This document shows, one piece after another, positions 25,399-34,359 of a DNA stretch of 64,000 nucleotides. The notes under the pieces are model-generated. The model was not told the DNA's origin, ran no database searches, and was given only the letters and a program-made list of their open reading frames with translations. The stretch is from Leifsonia psychrotolerans (GTDB lineage: Bacteria; Actinomycetota; Actinomycetes; Actinomycetales; Microbacteriaceae). Every line of letters begins with the position of its first letter. Within the stretch, counting starts at the first letter, position 1. The DNA is taken from contig NZ_JACCFM010000001.1 of the NCBI RefSeq assembly GCF_013410665.1, positions 930,001 through 994,000 of the forward strand, written 5' to 3'. A program made the translations under genes and the position numbers.

Positions 25399-27063
25399 AT
25401 GTCAATCACCTCCCCACCCCCCGTCTCCGCCCCGGAGCCGACACCCGCCTCGGGTGCGTCGGCACCGACCGCGGCCATGGTGCTGGCGGTTCTCGAACAG
25501 ACGCAGGCACTGTGGGCCGGGCTCGGAACCGTCAGCCCCGACCGGTTCACCGACGACGACCTCCTCGGTGTGCTCGGCGCGTTCGAAGGCGTGGGCCGGC
25601 TGGTTGATGCCGGCCGGGTGGCTGTGGCGGCGACGGTCGAGGAACGCTCCGGCCGGTGGCTGGGTCGGGACTCCCTCGCCGCGAAGCGGGGCTGCACGAG
25701 TGGCATCGACCTGATCACCCGGGTCACCCGCATTTCCGGCCGGGAAGCGAAACGGCGTAGCGCCCTCGGCCTGCGGATGCGCGACACGCAACACGTCGGC
25801 ACGATCATCCCCGCACTGTTCCCCACGGTCGGTGCCGCGGTCGCTTCGGGCTTGCTGGGGGTGGATGCGGCGGAGGTGATCATGTCCGGTCTGGCCGAGA
25901 TCTCCCCGCGCGTTGCCCCCGATGATCTTGCGGCTGCGGAACGCGCTCTGGTGGGTGCGGCGACGGGCACGATCACGGCCGAGAATGAGGGTGAGCCGGG
26001 CGCGGGCTTTGCGTTCTCGGCGGACTCGATGCGGGTGCAGATGTTGCAGTGGCAGGCGGCGCTGGACCCCGACGGGGTGGCACCGAACGAGGTCGAGGGT
26101 GAGGCGACGAGCACGATCAGTTTCGGCCGCTTCAAAGACGGTGTGTATCCGGTGCGGGGCGGGGTGACTCCTGATCTGTACGGAATCATGAACCTCACCT
26201 TCGACGCGTTCATCGCGGCCCGCAAAACCCCCGCGTTTCCGACGGCCGCCGAGCAAGCCCGCGACCAGGCCCGCGACGACCGCTCCGAGCGCGACGACCG
26301 TGCCGAGCAGGATGCCCACGACGACCGCTCCGAGCAGGATTCTCACGACGGTCCCGACGGACACGACGTATACGACGAGCACCTCCATGACCACGACCAC
26401 GACGACCACGGTCAGGGTTCAGCCTCAGCTGAGGTGCCTCTTCCCGGGTCGGCCGGGCATGAGTTCGATGATGTCGACACCCGTACCGCCGGTGAGAAGC
26501 GGGCCGATATTCTGCGCGGCATGTTCACCCAGTTGGCCCAAGCCGACAGCACTCCCAGCATTGGTGGTGCACCGCCGACGGTGGTGGTGCATGTGAACGT
26601 GAACGATATTGAAGCCGGGCGCGGTGTCGGCTGGATCGACGGCGTCGACGCCCCCATCTCGCTTCGCACGGTGGATCAGATGATGTGTGCCGGAGGGACC
26701 CAAACGGTTCTGTTCGGTCCGAACGGTGAGGTTCTGACGCTGACCGATCCGCAACGACTGTTCAACCGTGCCCAACGCCGGGCGATCCTCGCCCGCGATG
26801 GCGGCTGCGGCGTTCCCGGCTGTGATGCCCCCGCACAGTGGCTCGAATTTCATCACGTCATCCCCTGGAGCACAGGCGGCGTCACCGAGGTCGACAATGG
26901 TGTGGCGTTGTGTTGGCGACATCATCACACCATCGAAACGTCCGGCTGGGAGATCCTCATGGTCAACGGCCGCCCCCAAGTGAAAGCCCCGGCCTGGATC
27001 GACCCGACCCGCACCTGGCGCGACGCCAACCGCCACCGCACCGACACCCACCGCCGCGACTGA
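25399..27063 (+). CDS. DUF222 / 13E12 repeat family HNH endonuclease
   Basis: A 554-aa protein of the DUF222 family with a C-terminal HNH nuclease domain. DUF222 covers about residues 30-280 (GVLGAFEGVGRLVDAGRVA near its start). An Asp/His/Glu-rich linker lies at about 297-338. The HNH site has CGVPGC at 470-475, H485-H486 (EFHHVIPWSTGG), C505 and H508-H510, so zinc-binding and catalytic residues are intact. The linker includes a 16-bp DNA repeat (26275 and 26320) and could bind metals. The ATG at 25399 has GGGAG upstream. These genes are numerous in actinobacteria and in mycobacteria lie in REP13E12 repeats; their function is unknown. Inverted repeats lie upstream and a 14-bp array starts in its last codons. 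Confidence 0.88.
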   Translation: MSITSPPPVSAPEPTPASGASAPTAAMVLAVLEQTQALWAGLGTVSPDRFTDDDLLGVLGAFEGVGRLVDAGRVAVAATVEERSGRWLGRDSLAAKRGCTSGIDLITRVTRISGREAKRRSALGLRMRDTQHVGTIIPALFPTVGAAVASGLLGVDAAEVIMSGLAEISPRVAPDDLAAAERALVGAATGTITAENEGEPGAGFAFSADSMRVQMLQWQAALDPDGVAPNEVEGEATSTISFGRFKDGVYPVRGGVTPDLYGIMNLTFDAFIAARKTPAFPTAAEQARDQARDDRSERDDRAEQDAHDDRSEQDSHDGPDGHDVYDEHLHDHDHDDHGQGSASAEVPLPGSAGHEFDDVDTRTAGEKRADILRGMFTQLAQADSTPSIGGAPPTVVVHVNVNDIEAGRGVGWIDGVDAPISLRTVDQMMCAGGTQTVLFGPNGEVLTLTDPQRLFNRAQRRAILARDGGCGVPGCDAPAQWLEFHHVIPWSTGGVTEVDNGVALCWRHHHTIETSGWEILMVNGRPQVKAPAWIDPTRTWRDANRHRTDTHRRD

Positions 27064-27192
27064 TGCGGCGCGACTGATGCGCCGCGACTGTCCTGCCGCG
27101 ACTGTCCTGCCGCGACTGTCCTACCGCGACTGTCCTGCCGCGACTGTCCTGCCGCGACTGAACCGCCGCGACCGACCCGCCGCGACTCGCCC
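27053..27192. repeat. 14-bp tandem repeat array at the end of the HNH gene
   Basis: Ten contiguous 14-bp units with consensus GCCGCGACTGTCCT. Units 1-2 (27053, 27067) are variants with TGATGC at the end, units 3-7 (27081-27150) are nearly identical, and units 8-10 diverge. The first unit contains the last codons and the TGA of the HNH gene. Because 14 is not a multiple of three, no frame gives a repeated peptide of biological appearance. The following stretch to about 27306 is Pro/His-codon-rich non-coding text with a further short repeat (CTCCACGCCC). Confidence 0.92.
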
Positions 27193-27306
27193 GACGGGCC
27201 TCATCCGCCCGCCCCAGTCTCCACGCCCCAGCCTCCACGCCCTACTCGCTGCGCCGAAGTTGCCACGCCTCAACCGCCACGACCAACCGGCCGAGTACCA
27301 CATGCT

Positions 27307-27369
27307 GGTTGGGTACCCAGGGGAGAGCCGCCCTCGACCGCAAGAAGCTCGGGGGATACCCTCGGAACC
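27307..27369 (+). promoter_or_regulatory. Possible leader hairpin of the BCCT transporter
   Basis: GGGTACCC (27311-27318) can pair with GGATACCC (27354-27361), and GGTT (27307-27310) with AACC (27366-27369), directly before the start codon. The structure would enclose the only G-rich ribosome-binding candidate (27351-27355). It could control translation, but no known riboswitch class is recognised. Confidence 0.3.
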
Positions 27370-29229
27370 ATGGCGACCGACTCGGAACGCTCACCCGTGC
27401 ACCGCTGGGTTTTCTGGCCTGCGGCATCCATAGTCCTCGTCTTCGCGACGTTCGCCATTGTCACCCCGCAGGCAGCTGAGGTGCTCTTCAGCACCATCCA
27501 GACAAGCATCGTCAACACGTTCAATTGGTACTACGTCCTGATCGCCACGTTCTTCGTCATCTTCTGCTTCTGGGTGGGCTTCAGTCGGTTCGGTGATATC
27601 AAGCTCGGCAAGGACGACGACAAACCTGAATTCTCTCTCATGGCGTGGTTCTCGTTGCTTTTCGCAGCCGGTATGGGTATCGGTCTCGTCTTCTATGGCG
27701 TGAGCGAACCGCTCAGCCATTTCATCACCCCGAAGCCCGGCGTCACGGGCTCCCAGTCGTTGCTGGCGCAGCAGGCTTTGAGCCAGACCTACCTGCACTG
27801 GGGCATTCACGCCTGGTCCATTTACGTCGTCGTGGGACTGGCCCTGGCCTATGCAATCCACCGCCGCGGTCGGCCGATCTCCATCCGATGGACGCTCGAG
27901 CCACTACTGGGCAAGCGGGTGCGCGGCGGCTGGGGCAACCTCATCGACATCGTTGCTCTAGTCGGTACTCTCTTCGGGGTTGCGACGTCGCTCGGACTCG
28001 GCGTGCTCCAAATCAGCTCGGGGCTCTCATCGGCGAACATCGCTAAACCAACTGTGACAACTCAGCTCATCATCATCCTTGTCATAACCGTACTGGTGTT
28101 GTTCTCGGTGCTCTCGGGCGTCTCACGTGCGATGAAATGGCTCTCCAGCATCAACCTGATCTTGGCCGGCCTCTTCCTCCTCTACGTGCTTGCGGCTGGG
28201 CCGACCGCGTTTCTGCTGCGCGAGTTCGTGCAGTCTCTGGGCAACTACATACAGAACTTCATCGGACTGTCGTTCAACGTGAGCGCCTTCACCGGCAAAG
28301 CAGGGGAGGCCTGGCAGGCCAGCTGGACCTCATTCTTCTGGGGCTGGTGGATCGCCTGGGCACCCTTCGTGGGCATCTTCATCGCCCGAATCTCCCGAGG
28401 TCGCACGGTGCGGCAGTTCGTGGTGGGTGTCATCCTGGTGCCGACCCTGATCGGAGTGCTCTGGTTCAGCGTGCTCGGGGGCTCCGCGATTGCCCTTGAA
28501 CTCAAGGGCGTCAGCTTGCTTCGTTCCGACGGCACCGTCGACCTCGATGGATCCCTGTTCGCGCTGCTTGCACACCTGCCGGGAACGACCTTTCTCACCA
28601 TCGGTGTGATCATCATCATTACGATCTTCTTCGTCACCTCGGCCGACTCCGGCGCGCTTGTGATGGGCATGATTGCCACGGGCGGCGACCTCGAACCGCG
28701 CCGCTGGGCCCGAGTCTTCTTTACCCTCATCACTGCCGTACTCGCTATTGCACTCCTACTTTCCGGTGGTTTGAAAGCGCTCCAGACCGCGGCGATCATC
28801 ATCGCCCTTCCCTTCAGCGTCGTGATGCTGCTGATGTGTTGGTCGACGTACATCGCCTTTAAACGAGAACGCGAAGCCCACGACAGAGCACAACGCGCCC
28901 TCTTGATCGAACGCATCGGCGAGCACTACGGACTGGAGGTCGAAGATCAGATCGAACACGGACTCGCCGTGCGCACCCCACGGTGGTTGCGTCGTTTCGT
29001 GCGCGCCACACCGCGCAGCCTCACGGATGCCGTGGGCATTATCACCCCCAACGTCGACACCGGAGCGCCAGCCTCCGAAGGCGCCAGTATGGGTGGCGCC
29101 GACACCGGCGATTCCCACGACGGTGGCACCAGCACGGGCGACACCGGCGCAGATGGCCGCGCTACCGGAGACGCCAGCACCGCTCCACACACCGGCGTGG
29201 AACCCGACGACCCGGGTGCCCGAAGCTGA
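27370..29229 (+). CDS. BCCT family osmolyte transporter
   Basis: A 619-aa transporter of the betaine/choline/carnitine family with twelve membrane segments. The family signature WTSFFWGWWIAWAPFVGIF near residue 320 and the MGIGLVFYGVSEP segment near residue 98 are clear. It is expected to import glycine betaine, choline or a similar osmolyte, usually with Na+. The last 120 residues are cytoplasmic; the final 50 are a low-complexity Gly/Thr/Asp tail, so osmosensing by that tail is possible. Start ATG at 27370. Specificity between betaine and choline cannot be decided. Confidence 0.92.
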   Translation: MATDSERSPVHRWVFWPAASIVLVFATFAIVTPQAAEVLFSTIQTSIVNTFNWYYVLIATFFVIFCFWVGFSRFGDIKLGKDDDKPEFSLMAWFSLLFAAGMGIGLVFYGVSEPLSHFITPKPGVTGSQSLLAQQALSQTYLHWGIHAWSIYVVVGLALAYAIHRRGRPISIRWTLEPLLGKRVRGGWGNLIDIVALVGTLFGVATSLGLGVLQISSGLSSANIAKPTVTTQLIIILVITVLVLFSVLSGVSRAMKWLSSINLILAGLFLLYVLAAGPTAFLLREFVQSLGNYIQNFIGLSFNVSAFTGKAGEAWQASWTSFFWGWWIAWAPFVGIFIARISRGRTVRQFVVGVILVPTLIGVLWFSVLGGSAIALELKGVSLLRSDGTVDLDGSLFALLAHLPGTTFLTIGVIIIITIFFVTSADSGALVMGMIATGGDLEPRRWARVFFTLITAVLAIALLLSGGLKALQTAAIIIALPFSVVMLLMCWSTYIAFKREREAHDRAQRALLIERIGEHYGLEVEDQIEHGLAVRTPRWLRRFVRATPRSLTDAVGIITPNVDTGAPASEGASMGGADTGDSHDGGTSTGDTGADGRATGDASTAPHTGVEPDDPGARS

Positions 29230-29303
29230 GGCCGGGTCGGGGTCGACCGAGTGAAGCGAACCGCTACTGCGCCAGCCCCCTCCGTACTCACTAGGCTGAG
29301 GGG

Positions 29304-29741
29304 ATGCGTAAGATCCTCGTTCTGAATGGTCCGAACCTCGGTCGCCTGGGTAGTCGTGAACCCGACGTTTATGGCGCCGCCGACCTCGACGATCTGCGCG
29401 ACTACCTCGCCGGTGAAGCTCCTGACGACCTGACCATCGATCTGCGCCAGAGCGACGACGAGGCCGAACTCATCCACTGGCTCTACGAAGCGGTCGACAC
29501 GAACACGCCGGTGATCATCAACCCGGCCGCCTTCACGCACTACAGTTACGCGCTTCGGGATGCCGCAGCTCTCGTCACGAAGGCTGGCGTGGCGCTCATC
29601 GAGGTGCACATCTCGAACCCGCACGCCCGCGAAACGTTTCGGCACACGAGTGTCGTCAGCGCCGTCGCAACCGGGGTGATCGCCGGCTTCGGATTCGATT
29701 CCTACCGGCTTGCACTGAACTTTCTCACTTTTCGCCCGTAA
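29304..29741 (+). CDS. aroQ: 3-dehydroquinate dehydratase, type II
   Basis: A 145-aa enzyme of the shikimate pathway that dehydrates 3-dehydroquinate to 3-dehydroshikimate; the family usually has 140-150 aa and forms dodecamers. Active-site motifs are [17 protein letters not shown] (with the catalytic Tyr), [15 protein letters not shown] and [17 protein letters not shown]. It stands 91 bases before efp, an actinobacterial neighbourhood also seen in mycobacteria. The start ATG at 29304 gives the conserved [10 protein letters not shown]-terminus. Confidence 0.96.
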   Translation: MRKILVLNGPNLGRLGSREPDVYGAADLDDLRDYLAGEAPDDLTIDLRQSDDEAELIHWLYEAVDTNTPVIINPAAFTHYSYALRDAAALVTKAGVALIEVHISNPHARETFRHTSVVSAVATGVIAGFGFDSYRLALNFLTFRP

Positions 29742-29832
29742 ACTGTGTCTTTGGCACTCGTCTCTGCGGCAACTACACTCGTTTGAGGCCGGGACCGGCC
29801 ATACCTTTCCCAATCGAATGGATCACCTTTTC

Positions 29833-30393
29833 ATGGCATCTACCGCCGATATCAAAAATGGCGTTGTACTGAAGATCGACGGCCAGCTCTGGACCGTCAT
29901 CGAATTCCAGCACGTCAAGCCGGGCAAGGGTGGCGCGTTCGTGCGCACCAAGCTGAAGAATGTCGTCAGCGGAAAGACCGTCGACCGCACCTACAACGCC
30001 GGTGCGAAGATCGAGACCGAGAACGTTGACCGTCGCGACTTTCAGTACCTGTACGCCGACGGTGACTCCTACGTCTTCATGGACGTTTCTGACTTCGACC
30101 AGCTGCACGTTCCGGCCGCTGTCGTCGGCGATGCCGCCAACTTCATGCTCGAGAACCAGTCGGTGACCGTGGCGTTGAACGACGGCAACCCGCTCTACAT
30201 TGAGCTGCCGGCATCCGTCGTGCTGGAGATCACCTACACCGAGCCGGGCCTGCAGGGCGACCGCTCGACCGGCGGCACCAAGCCCGCCACCGTCGAGACC
30301 GGCTACCAGATTCAGGTTCCGCTGTTCCTTGAGACCGGCACCAAGGTCAAGGTTGACACCCGCACAGGTGACTACCTCGGCCGTGTCAACTAG
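29833..30393 (+). CDS. efp: Translation elongation factor P
   Basis: A 186-aa protein with the three-domain EF-P fold; it rescues ribosomes stalled on polyproline. The loop contacting the P-site is KPGKGGAF with K32, the lysine modified in some bacteria. The C-terminal TGDYLGRVN ending is conserved. The start at 29833 ([10 protein letters not shown]) is taken because it is the family N-terminus; an ATG five codons upstream (29818) is in frame. The nusB start codon overlaps its stop by one base. Confidence 0.95.
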   Translation: MASTADIKNGVVLKIDGQLWTVIEFQHVKPGKGGAFVRTKLKNVVSGKTVDRTYNAGAKIETENVDRRDFQYLYADGDSYVFMDVSDFDQLHVPAAVVGDAANFMLENQSVTVALNDGNPLYIELPASVVLEITYTEPGLQGDRSTGGTKPATVETGYQIQVPLFLETGTKVKVDTRTGDYLGRVN

Positions 30394-30812
30394 TGAGCGC
30401 TCGCACTAAGGCGCGCAAGCGCGCCATTGACATTCTGTACTCCGCCGACGTGCGGCAGATCACGATCCAAGATTCGCTTGCAGCCGAAGCGGTTCGCGCG
30501 ACGAGCGAACCCGACCGTCAGGCGTCGTGGCTGTACGCCCGCGAGATCGTTGATGGCGTCGTCGATCACCGCGAGGAGATCGACGAACTCATCGAGACCT
30601 ACTCGCAGGGGTGGACACTTTCACGGATGCCCATGATCGACCGCGCCATTTTGCGGATTGGCATCTGGGAGATCCTGTTCAACAACGCCGTTCCGCACGC
30701 CGTCGCGATTGATGAGGCTGTCGAGGCCGCTAAGGTGCTCTCGACGACCGATTCCGCCGGTTTTGTCAACGGTCTGCTCGGACGCATCGCCCAGACGGCT
30801 CCCTCTGCCTAA
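30393..30812 (+). CDS. nusB: Transcription antitermination factor NusB
   Basis: A 139-aa all-helical RNA-binding protein that joins NusE in rRNA antitermination. KARKRAIDILYSADVR at the N-terminus and AILRIGIWEIL with VAIDEAVEAAK at the C-terminus are its signatures. The GTG start overlaps the efp stop (TAGTG), the usual efp-nusB coupling. In most actinobacteria pyrR follows closely; here it is 13 kb away. Confidence 0.94.
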   Translation: MSARTKARKRAIDILYSADVRQITIQDSLAAEAVRATSEPDRQASWLYAREIVDGVVDHREEIDELIETYSQGWTLSRMPMIDRAILRIGIWEILFNNAVPHAVAIDEAVEAAKVLSTTDSAGFVNGLLGRIAQTAPSA

Positions 30813-30860
30813 AACTTCACCACCCGCCAAGGCCCAGCGGCCCTCGACGAAAGCACTCTG

Positions 30861-31592
30861 ATGTCACGCAGCATGAAGCCCCGCCTGGGCACCCTGATCT
30901 CCGCACTGGCTATTGCCGCCGTCATGACCGTCGGGGTGGCCGCCTGCGCACCCGTCGGCGGTGGGGATACCGGAGGCACCGGAGGCAGCAGCGCGCCGAG
31001 TGCCGCCCCGATTCCCACGGGAACCAGTGGTGCCGCCGACTTCGACGGCGGATTCCTCACGGTGGGCTCCGGCGCTACCGTGGTCGACGTCTACTTCGAC
31101 CCGATGTGCCCGATCTGTGGCGTCTTCGACAAGACGAACGGTGCGCAGTTGAGTTCATTCGTCGACGACGGCACGATTACCCTGCGTTTGCACCCGATGA
31201 ACTTTCTGAACCGTCTCTCGCAGGGCACCGAATACTCGACTCGCGCCGGTGGTGCACTCACCTGTGTGGCTGTCGCCGATCCGACGAAGACACTGCCCTA
31301 CCTCACGGCTCTCTTCGACGACCAGCCCGAAGAAGGTTCCGCGGGAATCGATGACGCCGCTCTTGTCAAACTGGCGTCTGATCTGGGTGTCTCTGACATT
31401 TCGGAGTGCGTGACGACACAGGCGTATGGCTCGTGGGTGCAGCACATCAATGATGCAGCTCTGGCAGGCCCGATCGAGGGTGCCGACATTCCGAAGGTCG
31501 AGGGCACGCCGACTGTGCTGGTGAATGGCAACAGCTTCACCGGTCAGGTCAACGACGCCAAGGGTCTCGCCGCTTTTATCACGGCGGGCTAA
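30861..31592 (+). CDS. DsbA-like thioredoxin-fold lipoprotein
   Basis: A 243-aa lipoprotein. The signal peptide ends at lipobox VAAC with lipidated C29, followed by a Gly/Ser/Pro linker. The thioredoxin fold has the active-site CPIC (C83-C86) in FDPMCPICGVFD and a cis-proline loop VEGTPTVLVNGN. It probably catalyses thiol-disulfide exchange at the outer face of the membrane. It lies 48 bases after nusB, possibly on the same transcript, and converges on the acyl-CoA dehydrogenase. Confidence 0.87.
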   Translation: MSRSMKPRLGTLISALAIAAVMTVGVAACAPVGGGDTGGTGGSSAPSAAPIPTGTSGAADFDGGFLTVGSGATVVDVYFDPMCPICGVFDKTNGAQLSSFVDDGTITLRLHPMNFLNRLSQGTEYSTRAGGALTCVAVADPTKTLPYLTALFDDQPEEGSAGIDDAALVKLASDLGVSDISECVTTQAYGSWVQHINDAALAGPIEGADIPKVEGTPTVLVNGNSFTGQVNDAKGLAAFITAG

Positions 31593-31674
31593 TCGGGCGC
31601 ATCACGCTCCCGGCCGCACACCCTGCACGAGTCGAACATTCACGTGCAAGCGCGTATGCGAACGGGCCCATGGT

Positions 31675-32808
31675 TTATTCCGCGGCGGGTGCGTCGAAGA
31701 GCGGATGCCCAGTGATGGCACGGCCGTAGAAGTCGTAGAGTGCGTCGGCCGTCGGCGCCATCACGTGCCCGGCGCGGGCGTCGCGAAAGTAGCGGTCGAT
31801 CTGGAGTTGCTGTGAGAACGCGGCCCCGCCGCAGACCCGCATCGCCGCATCGGTGATCCGCAATGCGGCGTCGTTGGATGCGGCCTTGCTACCGAGCACA
31901 TGAAGTGGGGTGTCGTCCTGAGGTTCGGCCACCCGATCGGCGCATTGGTCGAGATAGGCCGCGGCCATGGCGAGGTCGATCGACATCTTGGCCAGCTGCG
32001 CCCGGATGGTCGGCAGCGCCGAGAGGCTTGTGTCGAGGTGTTCCAGCCGAGCGCCCGTCGTATGGCGCACAGCGGCCTCAACGGCTGCCCTGGCGAGCCC
32101 GAGCGACACAGCCGAGTTTCCGAGATTGAACCAGGGCAGTACGGTTCCCATCATCAGATCGAAGCCTCCGGCCGCGGGACCGATCCGCTGGTCGGGGCTG
32201 AGTGTGAGGTCGAAGGTCATGGGGCACGATTCGTTCCCGCGAAAGCCCATGCCCGCCCACGCACGATCGATCGCCACACCCTCGGTGTGCGCTTGAATCG
32301 CGTAGAGGTCAACGCCGGCGGCATCTGGCGATCGGGTCGAGACAACGTAGACATCGGCCTGCCCGGCGGAGGTGACCCAGCTCTTTTTCGCAATCATGCG
32401 GATGCCATCGGCGTCCTCGGAGGGCTGGGACACAGGTGCCCAGAAATGTGAGCGGGATCCGGCTTCGGAGAAGGCCAGTGAGCCGAGTGAACGGCCGGTG
32501 GCCAGATCGCCAAGCAGATTGGGAAAGGCGGGTGGCGGCGCTGCCGCAAGAGGCATCGCCGCGCTGATATGCATGAGATAGATCATTGCCGTCGAACCGC
32601 AGGCGCCCGCGAGGGCGCTGACGACCCGTACGAGATCGCGCGGTCCGCCGCCGAGGCCACCGACGCTGACTGGCAGGGTCAGGCCGAGAAGGTTGGATGC
32701 ACGCAGCGCGTCCACCGCTTCGATCGGGAACCGGGCCTCCTTGTCGACGTCACTCGCGTGCGCGGCTGCGACGGTGAGAACGGGGTCGAGTCTGTCGGTG
32801 ACGTCCAT
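31675..32808 (-). CDS. Acyl-CoA dehydrogenase family flavoprotein
   Basis: A 377-aa FAD enzyme. The N-terminal helical domain (about 10-110), the beta domain with SFAFSEAGS-type text (LGSLAFSEAGSRSHFW) and the C-terminal helical domain ending in CGGAAFSQQLQIDRYFRDARAG are all present. The last motif carries the FAD and substrate-binding residues. Members oxidise acyl-CoA thioesters, or, in the monooxygenase branch, sulfur or nitrogen compounds; the short, atypical sequence leaves both open. The start at 32808 follows AAAGG. It lies 120 bases downstream of the GT87 gene and may be read from the same promoter. Confidence 0.82.
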   Translation of the reverse strand: MDVTDRLDPVLTVAAAHASDVDKEARFPIEAVDALRASNLLGLTLPVSVGGLGGGPRDLVRVVSALAGACGSTAMIYLMHISAAMPLAAAPPPAFPNLLGDLATGRSLGSLAFSEAGSRSHFWAPVSQPSEDADGIRMIAKKSWVTSAGQADVYVVSTRSPDAAGVDLYAIQAHTEGVAIDRAWAGMGFRGNESCPMTFDLTLSPDQRIGPAAGGFDLMMGTVLPWFNLGNSAVSLGLARAAVEAAVRHTTGARLEHLDTSLSALPTIRAQLAKMSIDLAMAAAYLDQCADRVAEPQDDTPLHVLGSKAASNDAALRITDAAMRVCGGAAFSQQLQIDRYFRDARAGHVMAPTADALYDFYGRAITGHPLFDAPAAE

Positions 32809-32928
32809 GGCTGGTACCTTTCCCGTGCAGGTGCGAGTCGGGGTGCGGGGTGGGCGGTCTCGGCAGGCCGAGGCGCGCGATCGCATCAAGTCAACTCTGC
32901 GCACGCTCATGCTGACAAGGCCGAGATC

Positions 32929-34359
32929 TTACGAACCACGGATGCCACGGTGTTGTCGATCTCGGCGGGCGGCCATGCGAGGAAGCCCGGGCTGCCGCTT
33001 CGATCGGCGGATCGCCCAACCGATAACCACCGTGATCGCGGCCACGGCGAGTGCGACGCGGAACGCGATGATGTCCGGCCGGACCTGCCATTCGGTTAAG
33101 GCGAGCGGCACGATGAGCCACTCCCAGCGATGAGTCAGCACGATGAAGGGGAGGAGCAGCAGGCCGTACCACGGGTACCGTGGGCTGATCACGAGCACGG
33201 TGGCGCCGACGAGTACGAGTTGGGCGAGCCACGGAGCCTGAGGGTCGGCCCACCAGAGGCACACGCCCGCGAGAATGGCGAGCAGCGCAGCTGCCACCGG
33301 CAGCGTCCACGTGGCGGGGAGTACCGTTCCGAGAAGTGCAAACCGGCTTCCGTTGTCGTAGCCTTCCTCGGCGAGATAACCCGGCAGGTAGCCCAATACC
33401 CTCGGGCCGGAGGCGAGCACGTAGGGCAGGTAGAGCCCGGCGAACGTCGCGACCGACGCCGCGACCACGGCGAGCGGCCGTCGCCGGAGCAGGGGCGGCG
33501 CCACAATGAGTGGAACGAGCTTGGTGGCGATGGATGCTCCGAGCGCGACACCGCCCCAGACTCGGCGACCGGATGCGACCAGCAGTGTCGCCGCGAGTGC
33601 CAGGGCCACGGCGAGGACGTCGACATGGGAGTTGTTGACGGCCTCGAGGGCGACGAAGGGCGACCACGCCCAGAGCGTAGCCCAGCGCTCGTTCTGCCCG
33701 TGGCGGCGCAGCGCGTTCAGGAGCATCCAGCTAATAAGAAGTGAGACCGCGAGCCCGGCCACTTGAAAGGGTCGGTACTCTGCGCTCGGCGGGACAACGA
33801 GGCGCACACCTAAGAAATAGAGCTCGGCCATAGGCGGGTAAATGGTGGGCGAGTGAGCACGATTGATGGCGGTGCAGAGCACTTTATCGCTCGGCACGGA
33901 GGTGGTCTCCACGATGTGCGTTCCCGTGCACTGCTCGGGCCCACCCGCGGTCCGCACGGGTGCGGGGAAGAGCCACTCCGGGCGGAGCCCGGCGAGCGCC
34001 TCATCCGCGGGAACGTGGTCGTACGGGGAAATTCCGGCGCCGGCGACGATTCCGTCCCAGGCGTAGCGGGCCGAGTCGGTGCTGGTGTTTGGCGTACCGA
34101 GCAGCGCGGCGCCCCCAATGACAAGTGCGCCCGCGACGACCATCGCGCGCACCATGCGGTCGGGCACACGGATAGCCGCGATGCAGGCGGCGGCGAACAT
34201 CGCCCAGGCCCCAGCCACCACGACCCCGTAGGCAAACCGGTCGTGTTGGCTGGACAGATTCAGCGTCGTCACGCAGAATCCGATGAGCGAGGCAGTCGCC
34301 GCCACCAGCAGCGCCGTGATGATGAGTGCGGGGGATCGGCGCACAGGGGCGTGAGTCAT
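32929..34359 (-). CDS. GT87/DUF2029 membrane mannosyltransferase-like protein
   Basis: A 476-aa protein with ten or more membrane segments. The extracytoplasmic loop STDSARYAWDGIVAGAGISPYD resembles the catalytic loop of polyprenyl-phosphate-sugar-dependent mannosyltransferases such as PimE, with an early Asp. It would transfer a sugar from a lipid-linked donor outside the membrane. It is third in an operon with a GT2 enzyme and a DUF2064 protein; its start overlaps the DUF2064 stop by four bases. Acceptor unknown. Confidence 0.82.
   Translation of the reverse strand: MTHAPVRRSPALIITALLVAATASLIGFCVTTLNLSSQHDRFAYGVVVAGAWAMFAAACIAAIRVPDRMVRAMVVAGALVIGGAALLGTPNTSTDSARYAWDGIVAGAGISPYDHVPADEALAGLRPEWLFPAPVRTAGGPEQCTGTHIVETTSVPSDKVLCTAINRAHSPTIYPPMAELYFLGVRLVVPPSAEYRPFQVAGLAVSLLISWMLLNALRRHGQNERWATLWAWSPFVALEAVNNSHVDVLAVALALAATLLVASGRRVWGGVALGASIATKLVPLIVAPPLLRRRPLAVVAASVATFAGLYLPYVLASGPRVLGYLPGYLAEEGYDNGSRFALLGTVLPATWTLPVAAALLAILAGVCLWWADPQAPWLAQLVLVGATVLVISPRYPWYGLLLLPFIVLTHRWEWLIVPLALTEWQVRPDIIAFRVALAVAAITVVIGWAIRRSKRQPGLPRMAARRDRQHRGIRGS

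Noticed and set aside
27077..27433. A 118-codon open frame downstream of the HNH gene
   Set aside because: It runs through the 14-bp repeats, gives a low-complexity Arg/Pro peptide and then overlaps the BCCT gene in another frame.
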